Positions 42,028-49,759 of a stretch of DNA of 62,509 nucleotides are shown one piece after another (within the stretch, counting starts at the first letter, position 1; each line of letters begins with the position of its first letter). The stretch comes from Actinophytocola xanthii (GTDB lineage Bacteria; Actinomycetota; Actinomycetes; Mycobacteriales; Pseudonocardiaceae). The DNA lies in NCBI RefSeq assembly GCF_001921205.1, contig NZ_MSIE01000042.1, positions 1-62,509 on the forward strand, given 5' to 3'. Position numbers and translations under genes: made by a program. The notes beneath the pieces are model-generated. The model did not search any database, was not told the DNA's origin, and saw nothing but the letters and a program-made list of their open reading frames with translations.

Positions 42028-43350
42028 GTGCGAGGACAGCGACGACGGACGGTGGCCATCCTCACCCTGGTCTGGGTGGTCGGTATGGCGACGGCATGCA
42101 GCAAGGTCACCGCGGGTGTCCCGGTCGCCGACCCCGACGCGAGCGTGCGCCCCGAGGTGTCGAACGAGCCGGTCGAGCTGACCGTCTCCAGCTTCGGGGA
42201 GTTCGGGTTCGACGCGCTGCTGGAGGAGTACCAGCGCCAGCACGAGAACGTGACCATCAGGCACGACAGGACCACCGACAGCGCGAGCTACCTCCCCAAG
42301 CTGCAGGCCAGCCTGGCCGCGGGCACGGCCTCCGACGTCGTCGCCATCGACGACTTCGGCATGGCGGCGTTGCTCGACCAGCCCGACCTCTTCGCCGACC
42401 TCGCCGAGGTCGGGCCCGACGACGTCAGCGCGGAGCGCTGGCTGGACTGGGTCCACAAGGGCGGTATCGCGCCGGAGGGCACCTGGGTGGGCTATGGCGT
42501 CGACATCGGACCGACGGCCATGGCCTACCGCACCGACCTGTTCGCCGCGGCCGGCCTGCCCACCGAGCCGAGCGAGGTCGCCGCGCTGTTCGAGAGCTGG
42601 GACTCCTACTTCTCCGCCGGCGACCGATACGTCCAGGCAACCGGAAAGCCCTGGTTCGACTCGAGTGCGCAGGTCTTCACGGTGATGCACAACCAACTCG
42701 AGACCGGCTACTTCGACGAGGACGGCGCGCTGGTCATCGAGAGCAACCAGCGGATCAAGGCGAACTGGGACCAGGTCACCGCCGCGGCCGGGCGCGGCCA
42801 GTCGGCCAAGCTGCCCGCGTTCATGCCGGAGTGGATCAGCGGCCTGGGGAAGCCGTCCTTCGCGACGATGCCGGCGCCGTACTGGATGCTCGGCCTGATC
42901 GAGGCGCACGGAGGTCCGTCGAACGCCGGGAAGTGGGCCGTGGCGCCCGCGTTCCCCGGCGGCAGCGCCAACTGGGGCGGCTCCTACCTGGCCGTGCCGG
43001 CGCAGGGCGAGCACCCCGAGGAGGCGGCGGCCCTGGCCGCCTGGCTCACCGCGCCCGAACAGCAGCTCACCGCGTTCGAGACGGCCAGCGTGTTCCCGGG
43101 CCAGGTCGAGGCGCTGGAGTCGTCGACGCTGCGGGGGGCCACAAAGGACTACTTCACCGGCGAGAAGACCGCGGGGGTGTACGCCGAGCTGGCGACGAAG
43201 GTTCCGGTGCCGCGCCAGCCCGGCGCGAGGAGCGGCGAGGTCCAGCAGCAGGCGGTCGTGCCCGCACTCCAGGCCGTGGACACCGGCCTGCCGCCGGACC
43301 AGGGTTGGCAGCAGGCGGTGACCCAGGCCAAGCAGGTCGCCGGGCGTTAG
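42028..43350 (+). CDS. Orphan sugar ABC-transporter binding lipoprotein
   Basis: 440 residues from a GTG. The lipobox is MATACS (Cys24). The mature part is a solute-binding protein of the CUT1 sugar class: VELTVSSFGEFGFDALLEEYQRQHENVTI, LQASLAAGTASDVVAIDDF, a GYGVDIGPTAMAYRTDLF hinge and C-terminal AAWLTAPEQQ. No permease or ATPase gene follows; instead a MITE-like repeat begins at its stop codon, whose final G is the first base of the element. It may serve a transporter encoded elsewhere. Confidence 0.88.
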   Translation: MRGQRRRTVAILTLVWVVGMATACSKVTAGVPVADPDASVRPEVSNEPVELTVSSFGEFGFDALLEEYQRQHENVTIRHDRTTDSASYLPKLQASLAAGTASDVVAIDDFGMAALLDQPDLFADLAEVGPDDVSAERWLDWVHKGGIAPEGTWVGYGVDIGPTAMAYRTDLFAAAGLPTEPSEVAALFESWDSYFSAGDRYVQATGKPWFDSSAQVFTVMHNQLETGYFDEDGALVIESNQRIKANWDQVTAAAGRGQSAKLPAFMPEWISGLGKPSFATMPAPYWMLGLIEAHGGPSNAGKWAVAPAFPGGSANWGGSYLAVPAQGEHPEEAAALAAWLTAPEQQLTAFETASVFPGQVEALESSTLRGATKDYFTGEKTAGVYAELATKVPVPRQPGARSGEVQQQAVVPALQAVDTGLPPDQGWQQAVTQAKQVAGR

Positions 43351-43511
43351 GGCACGTCCGCACAGCCCTCGATCGCGGTCTCCGCGCCCAGCCCGCCGCT
43401 GGCCGCGTTGTCGGACAGACCGAGTACAACCCGGTACGAGGCCCGCCCTCCGCCTTGCCAGCGACGACCTGGATCACCAAGCCCATCGACCGGGACTGTG
43501 CGGACGCGCCC
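43350..43511. mobile_element. MITE-like repeat, copy B, flanked by TA
   Basis: 162 bp, reverse complement about 90 percent identical to copy A. The ends form a 19-bp terminal inverted repeat with two mismatches (GGGCACGTCCGCACAGCCC against GGGCGCGTCCGCACAGTCC). TA precedes and follows the element, a 2-bp target duplication. The left TA plus G is the stop codon of the binding-protein gene; the right C plus TA is the stop codon of the TetR gene on the other strand. No transposase is present. Confidence 0.85.
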
Positions 43512-44134
43512 TAGCGGAAGGTCCTGGCGAACGTCTCCACGTGCCGGAGGATGTCCGCGCGGGCCGTGGCGCGCTCCTCGCCGGTGGCGCCCGCGTGCAG
43601 GTACAGGATGCGGGTCAGGCCGATGGGGGCGGTGAACGCCAGGGCGAGGTCGCGGGCCGAGCCGCGGTCGGGCGGTAGCCGACCGGTGGCGATCCAGCGT
43701 TCCAGCAATCCGGCGACCGAGGTCCGCATGGCCTCGACGGCCTCGCGCAGGGCTGGGGTGTGCAGCAGGCCGTCGCGGGCCAGCAGGCTGATCAGCAGCC
43801 GGGCGTCGGGGGTGTCCCACTCGTCCAGGAACGCGTGCACAAGCTCGCGGAGGTAACGCGGCGGGTCGGCGTCGGCCTCGGTGGGGTTCGCCGGCGCGGG
43901 TGGACCCGAGGGCCCGAACTCGGCCAGGACGGCGTCGAAGATCGCCTGCTTGCTGGCGAAGTGGGCGTACAGCACGCTCTCGCTGAGGCCGACCTCGCGG
44001 GCGATCGCCCGGATCGAGGTTCCGGCGTAGCCGTTGCGCGCGAACAGGCGCAGCGCGGCGCGCCGCAGGACAGCCTTCGTGTCGCCCGCGTCCGCCTTGC
44101 GTGGACGGCCTGGGCGTCTCCTGGTCTCCGCCAT
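43511..44134 (-). CDS. TetR-family regulator
   Basis: 207 residues. The N-terminus is basic (TRRRPGRPRKADAG), then the HTH: AALRLFARNGYAGTSIRAIAREVGLSESVLYAHFASKQAIF. The rest is the helical ligand domain. Its last codon is followed by a TAG made by the end of the MITE. It is divergent from a 221-residue unknown gene, with a perfect 18-bp palindrome 12 nt upstream of its own start, so both genes are probably under its control. Confidence 0.92.
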   Translation of the reverse strand: MAETRRRPGRPRKADAGDTKAVLRRAALRLFARNGYAGTSIRAIAREVGLSESVLYAHFASKQAIFDAVLAEFGPSGPPAPANPTEADADPPRYLRELVHAFLDEWDTPDARLLISLLARDGLLHTPALREAVEAMRTSVAGLLERWIATGRLPPDRGSARDLALAFTAPIGLTRILYLHAGATGEERATARADILRHVETFARTFR

Positions 44135-44145
44135 GCGGTAGAAAC

Positions 44146-44163
44146 TAATCGATCGATCGATTA
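44146..44163. promoter_or_regulatory. Perfect 18-bp palindrome, predicted TetR operator
   Basis: TAATCGATCGATCGATTA lies between the divergent TetR and 44201 genes. It is exactly self-complementary and built from repeated ATCG, and the spacing suits repression of both promoters. Confidence 0.82.
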
Positions 44164-44200
44164 TTTGCTACCGTCGGTCCCACACACCGAAGGAGCCGCG

Positions 44201-44866
44201 ATGTCCCCGTTCACAACCCCCGCACCGCACGGCTATCTCTACGTCGGGATCCGAGTGGATCCGCCGCGACGGGTGCCGCTCGTGCCCAGCAGCACGAGGC
44301 GGGCCGAGCGGCTCCGGGCCTGCGCGGACACCGCGCGCCGGCTGACCGAACTGGCCGAGGTCGTCGACGTCGCGGTCTACGAGGCCGTGCTGATCCCTCC
44401 GGCGGCGGAGCACCCGCGGTTCGACGTGATGGTGCTGGTGCGGACGACGTCGCCCGAGACGATCGCGGCTGTCGAGGACACCGCCGTCTTCCGCGAGCTG
44501 GCCGCCGACTTCGTGATGCCGGCGCGCAACGGACGGCGGATCGGCGACATCGATCGTTCGAAGGCCGGGGCGTTCCTGTTCAACCACTTCACGGCGGCGG
44601 AGCCGGAGCGTGCGTTGCGGACGTGGGAGGAGATCGCCGGGTGGTTCACAGACAGGGCGGGCGTGCGGGACTCGGCGCTCCTGCAGCCGGTGAGGAACGG
44701 TCCGTACGTGTTCGTGAACCACGTCCGCCTGCCGGGCAGCGCGTTCGGGTTCTTCCCGCGCCTGCTCCGGCCGAGCTTCCGCAGGTCGGTGTCGCGCAGG
44801 CTCCGGGAGAACGGGATCGGCTTCGCCGCCGTGGCCTGCCGACCGGTTCCGGTCGGTTCTAGGTGA
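44201..44866 (+). CDS. Unknown protein controlled by the adjacent TetR
   Basis: 221 residues, ATG after GAAGGAG. Soluble alpha/beta protein: YLYVGIRVDPPRRVPLVPSS, VAVYEAVLIPP, RFDVMVLVRTTSPETI (a ferredoxin-like strand-helix pattern, repeated twice), then HFTAAEPERALRTWEEIAGWF and a C-terminal FGFFPRLLRPSFRR. It may be a dimeric alpha/beta-barrel protein. No family is named. It overlaps the Ca-binding repeat gene tail to tail by 8 nt. Confidence 0.75.
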   Translation: MSPFTTPAPHGYLYVGIRVDPPRRVPLVPSSTRRAERLRACADTARRLTELAEVVDVAVYEAVLIPPAAEHPRFDVMVLVRTTSPETIAAVEDTAVFRELAADFVMPARNGRRIGDIDRSKAGAFLFNHFTAAEPERALRTWEEIAGWFTDRAGVRDSALLQPVRNGPYVFVNHVRLPGSAFGFFPRLLRPSFRRSVSRRLRENGIGFAAVACRPVPVGSR

Positions 44867-45773
44867 CCTGGACCGTGTGGATGGTCTCGCAGTAGTACAC
44901 GACGTCACGGTAGGCCGGGTTGTAGGCGTAGACGTCGATGCGGCAGGTGTCTGTGCCGTCACCGCCGTTGGCCAGGTCGTTGTTGGTGAAGCCGTCGTGG
45001 GTGTCGAGGTAGTCAGCGCCACCGTTCCCGAAGAGGTTGTCGCTTCCCGGTCCTCCCCAGAGAGCGTCTCCACCGCCGAGACCGTAGATGGTGTCGTTCC
45101 CGGCTTCACCGTTCGCACTCAACCGGCCGTAGTCGGCGGACCAGATGGTGTCGCTTCCGGCACCGCCGTAGGCGGTGTCCGACCCGGTGTCCTGAACCGG
45201 ATCACAGCATCCGCCGAGCCCACCGTCCAACAGATCGTTCCCCTGGCCGCCACTGACCAGGTCGTTGCCCCCACCGCCACCGATCACGTCGTTGCCCGGC
45301 AGCCCGTAGATCTGGTCGTCCCCAGTACCCCCGTTCGCGATCAACCGCCCGTAGTCGGAGGACCAGATCACGTCGTGACCGTCGTCGCCGTTGATCGTGT
45401 CCGTACCGGTGTCCAGAACGGGGTCGCAGCAGCCACCGCGGCCGCCGTCGAGGTGATCGGAGCCCGCACCACCAGAGATGGCGTCGTCGCCGCTGTACCC
45501 CTCGATGATGTCGGCCCCGTCTCCGCCGCACAGCCTGTCGTTCCCGCCGTTACCGATGATGAGGTCGTTGCCTCCGCCACCGTCGATGACGTCGGCACCG
45601 CTGCCGCCCAGAAGCGTGTCGTTGCCCGGCGTTCCGTTGATGGTCGAACTCACGCCGAAGCAACTGGCCGCAGCGGCAGGAGCCGCGGCTACGGCGCTGA
45701 TCCCGGCACTCCCCAAGATGACGATCGTCAGCCTTACCAGCACACCGAGGTAGCGATTCCCGGCGAGTTTCAT
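44859..45773 (-). CDS. Secreted calcium-binding repeat (RTX-like) protein
   Basis: 304 residues. A Sec signal of about 36 residues ends AAPAAAAS. About fifteen GGxGxDxL/I-type nonapeptides follow (GTPGNDTLLGG, GGNDLIIGNGGNDR), which coil around Ca2+ in RTX proteins. A 74-residue unit carrying GGCCDPV and IWS.DYGRL is present twice (Cys pairs at 115-116 and 189-190). There is no catalytic domain and no type I exporter; export should be by Sec. It is probably an extracellular structural or adhesive protein. Confidence 0.88.
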   Translation of the reverse strand: MKLAGNRYLGVLVRLTIVILGSAGISAVAAAPAAAASCFGVSSTINGTPGNDTLLGGSGADVIDGGGGNDLIIGNGGNDRLCGGDGADIIEGYSGDDAISGGAGSDHLDGGRGGCCDPVLDTGTDTINGDDGHDVIWSSDYGRLIANGGTGDDQIYGLPGNDVIGGGGGNDLVSGGQGNDLLDGGLGGCCDPVQDTGSDTAYGGAGSDTIWSADYGRLSANGEAGNDTIYGLGGGDALWGGPGSDNLFGNGGADYLDTHDGFTNNDLANGGDGTDTCRIDVYAYNPAYRDVVYYCETIHTVQVT

Positions 45774-45908
45774 GTTGGACGCCCTTCGCGCTCGTTGATC
45801 GGAACAATGGGATTCCGATGGGGACGCTGTCGCGGCGACGCTGTCGGTGACATCGATTTCGAGCGTGAAACGTGAACACCGTTATCCCAGGTTCACCCGC
45901 TCAGGCGG

Positions 45909-46508
45909 CTACCTGCCCGCGCGGAGCTCGATCTCCAGCTGAGGACCGAAGGTGGCGGGGATGGCGGCGGGCTCGACGCGAGCCAGCGCCGGGTCCGGGA
46001 GGAAGTGGACGGTGGTCCCGGTGCGCGTCGGCGGGGACGGGATCGGTACCAGGTCGGTGACGGGGATGCCGCGTTCGTAGCGCTGGGTCCAGGAGCCGTT
46101 GCCGCGGTGGTTGGTGTGGACGAGCCACTCGCTCAGGGCGGCGACGACCGACAGACCGCGGCGGAGGTGGCCGTCGGGGAGGTGCGGCGGGGCGGGGTGG
46201 TCGAAGAAGCGCAGATCCGTGGTGGCCATCACCGGTTTCCTGACCGTGCGGCCTTCGGCGTCAACGCGGGTGTCGGTGCCTCGGCCGTCGTCGGCTATGG
46301 AGAGGGAGCCGTCGGGGTGCAGCGTCACGACGGCGCGGCCATGACCGGGGATGGCGGCCTCGTCGGCGGCCTGGGCCAGCACCTCGAGCACCAGGTGCAG
46401 GGCACCGCTGGGGGCGAACTCCGTTGGCATGCGGCGGATCCGCTCGAGGTGGTCCACGTCCACTTCGCGTAACCAGTCGTGCGTGGTGTTGTGCCACGGG
46501 GAGGTCAC
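45909..46508 (-). CDS. GyrB-like GHKL ATPase domain protein, degenerate
   Basis: 199 residues from a GTG (GTGA overlap with the P450 gene). The whole length aligns with the ATPase domain of GyrB: WLREVDVDHLERIRRMPTEF, LHLVLEVLAQAADEA, IADDGRGTDT, RGLSVVAALSEWLVHTNHR and TGTTVHFLPDP. Glu42 and Asp73 are kept, but the Mg-ligand Asn46 is Gln and the GLHGVG lid reads GHLRRG. There is no toprim or DNA-binding part. So it may bind but not turn over ATP. It is the last gene of the sugar-catabolic operon; its role there is unknown. Confidence 0.8.
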   Translation of the reverse strand: MTSPWHNTTHDWLREVDVDHLERIRRMPTEFAPSGALHLVLEVLAQAADEAAIPGHGRAVVTLHPDGSLSIADDGRGTDTRVDAEGRTVRKPVMATTDLRFFDHPAPPHLPDGHLRRGLSVVAALSEWLVHTNHRGNGSWTQRYERGIPVTDLVPIPSPPTRTGTTVHFLPDPALARVEPAAIPATFGPQLEIELRAGR

Positions 46509-47587
46509 GTGGGCATTGTAGTGCGGACGTGGAGGGCCGTGGGTTTGCGGAAGACCAGGCCGTGGGGGGTGTGGGGGTGATCGGGGGCCAGCCGGAGGTT
46601 CGGGAAGGTCTCGAACAGGGTGCGGGCGGCGATCTCGGTCTCGACCCGGGCGAGGCGGGCACCGATGCAGAAGTGGGGGCCCCGCGCGAAGGACAGGTTC
46701 ATCGAGGCGTTGGGGCGGTGGGGGTCGAAGGTGTCCGGGTCGGGAAACACGGCGGGGTCGCGGTTGGCGCCGGCCAGGGAGACGACCACCAGGTCGCCGG
46801 CGGGGACGGGCACGCCGGCCAGGGCGGTGTCGCGGGTGGCGTAGCGGTCGACCACGGCGGCGGCCGGTTCCAGGCGGACGGACTCCTCCACGGCGGCGGA
46901 GGTGACCGGGGCGGGATGGAGGAGCAGGTGGCGAACCAGGTTGGTGATCATGCCTTCGGTCGTGTCGATGCCGCCGAACATGAGCACGGCGGCGTTCGCC
47001 ACCACCTCGGCCTCGGTGAGCGTGTGGGTCTGGAAGTGGAGTCCGCGCGAGACCGCTTCGTGGAGGTCGCGGTAGGCGGTCGCGCCCTCGGGGGTGGGGT
47101 CGGCGCCGGCGGTGACGGCGGAGACCGAGTCGACCATGGCGGCGTACCAGGAACGGACCGTCGCCGCGTCGACGCCGGGGAGGCCGAGTGCGTCGACCAC
47201 CACCGCGACCGCGAGAGGGCCGGCGAACGCGGAACGCAGCTCGACCTCGTCGGGTGGGAAGGCCGCGATGAGGTCGGCGGCCGTCGCGGCGATGAACGGG
47301 GCGAAGTGGTCGCGCACCGCCGCCGGGCGGAACGGGGCCAGAAACGGAGTGCGGTGCCGGGCGTGTTCCGCGCCGTCGCGGGAGAGCATGCTGGGGCCGA
47401 TCACCCGCGCCGTGGAGAAGCGGGGGTCGTCGACGGTGAACGTGTCCGCGTCCCGCAGGACGGCCAGGGCCAGGTCGTACCTGGTCACGAGCCAACCCTG
47501 CAACGCCGGCACCCACGCGACCGGCTCGCTCTCGCGCAGCCGGGCCAGCAGGGGGTGCGGGTCGTCGGCCAGCTCCTCGAGTGTCAC
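46505..47587 (-). CDS. Cytochrome P450
   Basis: 360 residues from a GTG, overlapping both neighbours by 4 nt. Heme-binding FARGPHFCIGARLAR (Cys307), K-helix ExxR at 235-238, and I-helix FGGIDTTEG (204-212) with the Thr pair but Ile in place of the usual small/acidic residue before Asp. It is short for a bacterial P450 (400 is usual), and the N-terminus starts close to the first helix. Soluble class I type, needing an external ferredoxin that is not encoded nearby. Its place inside the 6-deoxysugar operon is unusual. Confidence 0.92.
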   Translation of the reverse strand: MTLEELADDPHPLLARLRESEPVAWVPALQGWLVTRYDLALAVLRDADTFTVDDPRFSTARVIGPSMLSRDGAEHARHRTPFLAPFRPAAVRDHFAPFIAATAADLIAAFPPDEVELRSAFAGPLAVAVVVDALGLPGVDAATVRSWYAAMVDSVSAVTAGADPTPEGATAYRDLHEAVSRGLHFQTHTLTEAEVVANAAVLMFGGIDTTEGMITNLVRHLLLHPAPVTSAAVEESVRLEPAAAVVDRYATRDTALAGVPVPAGDLVVVSLAGANRDPAVFPDPDTFDPHRPNASMNLSFARGPHFCIGARLARVETEIAARTLFETFPNLRLAPDHPHTPHGLVFRKPTALHVRTTMPT

Positions 47588-48429
47588 CGGAGCCGCAGGC
47601 CGTAGCAGCGGACGGCGGTGCCGGCGAACACCTCGGCCCGCTGTGCCTCCGACAGGGACGCGAGGAGGGCCCCGGCGGACTCGGTGACCTGCTGGTAGCT
47701 CGCGGCCAGCTCGCAGACCGGCCAGTCCGAACCGAACATGACCCGCTCGGGACCGAACGCGGCAAGCACGTGCTCGGCGACCGGGCGCAGCTGGTCCACC
47801 CGCCAGGAGTGCCAGTCGGCCTCCGTCACCAGGCCGGAGAGCTTGCAGAACACGTTGGGGTGCTCGGCCAGCCGGGTCACCAGGCCGGCCCAGCCGTCGA
47901 GGGCGCCGGAGGCGACCGGGGGCTTACCGGCGTGGTCGAGCACGAACCGGACCGAGGGCAGCAGGCCGACCAGCTCCACCGCGGCCGGCAGCTGGGGCTC
48001 GCGCACCAGCACGTCGTAGACGAGGCCGGCCTCGGCCAGCGCGGCGATGCCGCGCAGCACGTCCGGCCGAACCAGCCAACGCGGGTCGGGCTCGTCCTCG
48101 GCCTGGTGCCGGACGCCGACCAGCAGGTCACCGCCCGGGAGCGACCGCAGCCGTGCCACGTGGTCGGCCACGTCGGGAGCCAGCAGGTCCACCCAGCCGA
48201 CCACGCCGAGGACCAGACCGTCCGCGGCAGCGGCCGTGGCCAGGAACTCCTCGGTCTCCTCGGTGGACGCCACGGTCTGCACGAGCACGGTCCCGGACAC
48301 CCCCGCCGCCACCGCACGCAGGTCCTCGAGCGTGTACGCGTGCCGGATCGGGTCGAGCGCGGCGGCGGCCATCCACGGGTAGTCCCGGGTCGCCGGATCC
48401 CACAGGTGGTGGTGCGAATCGATGATCAT
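47584..48429 (-). CDS. L-fuconolactonase-like amidohydrolase
   Basis: 281 residues, ATG at 48429 (ATGA overlap). Amidohydrolase-2 fold: MIIDSHHHLWDPATRDYPWM, GVRHQAEDEPDPRWL, VLDHAGKPP and FGSDWPVCEL. HxH, the central His and the C-terminal Asp are the metal/active-site residues. SDWPV and LDHAGKP are typical of L-fucono-1,5-lactonase and L-rhamnono-lactonase. It should open the lactone made by the preceding aldo-keto reductase. Both sit in a fully overlapped operon. Confidence 0.88.
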   Translation of the reverse strand: MIIDSHHHLWDPATRDYPWMAAAALDPIRHAYTLEDLRAVAAGVSGTVLVQTVASTEETEEFLATAAAADGLVLGVVGWVDLLAPDVADHVARLRSLPGGDLLVGVRHQAEDEPDPRWLVRPDVLRGIAALAEAGLVYDVLVREPQLPAAVELVGLLPSVRFVLDHAGKPPVASGALDGWAGLVTRLAEHPNVFCKLSGLVTEADWHSWRVDQLRPVAEHVLAAFGPERVMFGSDWPVCELAASYQQVTESAGALLASLSEAQRAEVFAGTAVRCYGLRLR

Positions 48430-49391
48430 GCCTCGGTCTCCTCCGGTACCGGCGTGTCCGCCCGCAGCAGGCCCTCGGCGACCAGCTCGGCCCACAGCGC
48501 GGGCGGCACCCGGACCGCGGCGCGGTCGGCGTTCGACTCAACCTGCGCCGGCGAGCTCGCCCCGAGCACCACGCTGGCCACCGCGGGATGAGCGCCCGGC
48601 AGGGCGATCGCGGCCTCGGGCAGCGTGACCCCGTGGCGGGCGCACACGTCCGCGATCCGCGCCGCCCGCGCCACCAGCTCGGCCGGCGCCGACTCGTAGT
48701 TGTAGGTGGCGCCGGGTCGCGGCGAGGCGAGGATGCCGGAGTTGAACACCCCGGCGGCGACCACGCGCACGTCCCGCTCCACGCACAGCGGCAGCAGCTC
48801 GTCCTGGGCCGGCTGCTCGAGCAGCGTGTACCGGCCGGCGATCATCACGATGTCGACGTCGGCCCGCCGGACGAACTCGGCCAGCACCGAGTCGAAGTTC
48901 ATGCCGAGGCCGATGCCGCGCAGCACGCCCTGCTCACGCAGCTCGACCAGCGCCGGCAGCGCCCCGGCCAGCGCCTCCTCGACGAAGTCCTCCGGGTCGT
49001 GCACGAAGGCGATGTCGATCCGGTCCACGCCGAGGCGCCCCAGGCTCGACTCGAGCGAGCGCAGCACGCCGTCCCGGCTGTAGTCGCGGCGGCGGGTGAG
49101 GCTCGCCGGCACGTCGAAGCCCTCGGTGTCCCGCTCCCCCGCCCAGTCCGGGTTGTCCACGAGCAGCCGGCCGACCTTGGTCGACAACACGTACTCGGCC
49201 CGCGGCCGCCCGGCCAGCGCCGCGCCCAACCGCTTCTCGGAGAGCCCCAGCCCGTAGTGCGGCGCGGTGTCGAAGTAGCGGATCCCCCTGTCCCACGCCG
49301 TGTCGACGATCGCGGTCGCCGTCTCGTCGGACATCGCGCGGTAGAGGTTGCCCAGCTGCGCGCAGCCGAGGCCGAGCGGGGTCAGGTTCAC
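48426..49391 (-). CDS. Aldo-keto reductase, L-fucose/6-deoxysugar dehydrogenase-like
   Basis: 321 residues from a GTG. Catalytic residues: RYFDTAPHYGLGLSEKRLG supplies Asp and Tyr, STKVGRLL supplies Lys, and DIAFVHDPED supplies His. VVAAGVFNSGIL and VVLGASSPAQVESN are the cofactor segments of the L-fucose-dehydrogenase/pyridoxal branch. It is predicted to oxidise the sugar to its lactone with NAD(P)+. It follows the mutarotase gene (GTGA overlap) and precedes the lactonase. Confidence 0.85.
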   Translation of the reverse strand: MNLTPLGLGCAQLGNLYRAMSDETATAIVDTAWDRGIRYFDTAPHYGLGLSEKRLGAALAGRPRAEYVLSTKVGRLLVDNPDWAGERDTEGFDVPASLTRRRDYSRDGVLRSLESSLGRLGVDRIDIAFVHDPEDFVEEALAGALPALVELREQGVLRGIGLGMNFDSVLAEFVRRADVDIVMIAGRYTLLEQPAQDELLPLCVERDVRVVAAGVFNSGILASPRPGATYNYESAPAELVARAARIADVCARHGVTLPEAAIALPGAHPAVASVVLGASSPAQVESNADRAAVRVPPALWAELVAEGLLRADTPVPEETEA

Positions 49392-49696
49392 GGCAGCTCC
49401 CAGACGAGGTCCAGTCCGGTGTCGGTGCCCGAGTAGTCGTCCGGCACGTCGAGCAGCTCGGCCATCCTGGACTGCCACCGCACGTTCGCGGGGTCCTCGC
49501 GCAGCGCGGCGCGCATAGCCGCGTAGTCCTCGACCTCCACGACGTGGAACAGGTCGAGACCGTCACGCCAGATGCGCCATGAGGAGACACCCGCGCGCCG
49601 CAGCACGACATCCAGCTCGGGCGGGATCACCGCGTGCACCCGCTCGTACTCCGCCTCCTTGCCCGGCTTGAGCCGGGTGTGCAGAGCAACACGCAT
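49388..49696 (-). CDS. L-rhamnose/L-fucose mutarotase (DUF718)
   Basis: 102 residues. The ATG at 49696 follows GGAGGCCCG; a start five codons upstream lacks this. MRVALHTRLKPGKEAEYERVHAVIPPEL, SSWRIWRDGLDLFHVVEVEDY and DPANVRWQSRMAELLD match the L-rhamnose mutarotase fold (RhaU type), a dimeric ferredoxin-like protein with conserved His and Tyr/Trp. It interconverts sugar anomers so that the dehydrogenase sees the right one. First gene of the five-gene operon; a candidate FadR site lies 33 nt upstream. Confidence 0.9.
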   Translation of the reverse strand: MRVALHTRLKPGKEAEYERVHAVIPPELDVVLRRAGVSSWRIWRDGLDLFHVVEVEDYAAMRAALREDPANVRWQSRMAELLDVPDDYSGTDTGLDLVWELP

Positions 49697-49728
49697 CGGG
49701 CCTCCATTCATGGCACTCTGGCGGGAGA

Positions 49729-49741
49729 AACATCCGAGGTC
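49729..49741. promoter_or_regulatory. Candidate FadR operator, divergent promoter
   Basis: AACATCCGAGGTC matches TACATCSGATGTA at 10 of 13 positions. It lies between the mutarotase operon and the FadR-family gene, 19 nt before the FadR start. The weakest-placed copy could serve autoregulation. Confidence 0.5.
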
Positions 49742-49759
49742 TGTGGGGAGGGTCGTGTC

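Noticed and set aside
44859-45773. RTX toxin with type I secretion
   Set aside because: It has a Sec signal, no toxin domain and no HlyB/HlyD-like genes.
38108-47587. A biosynthetic gene cluster (MatB, carboxyltransferase, SnoaL-like, DUF1772, P450)
   Set aside because: No polyketide synthase, NRPS or terpene enzyme is present and the genes belong to separate operons.
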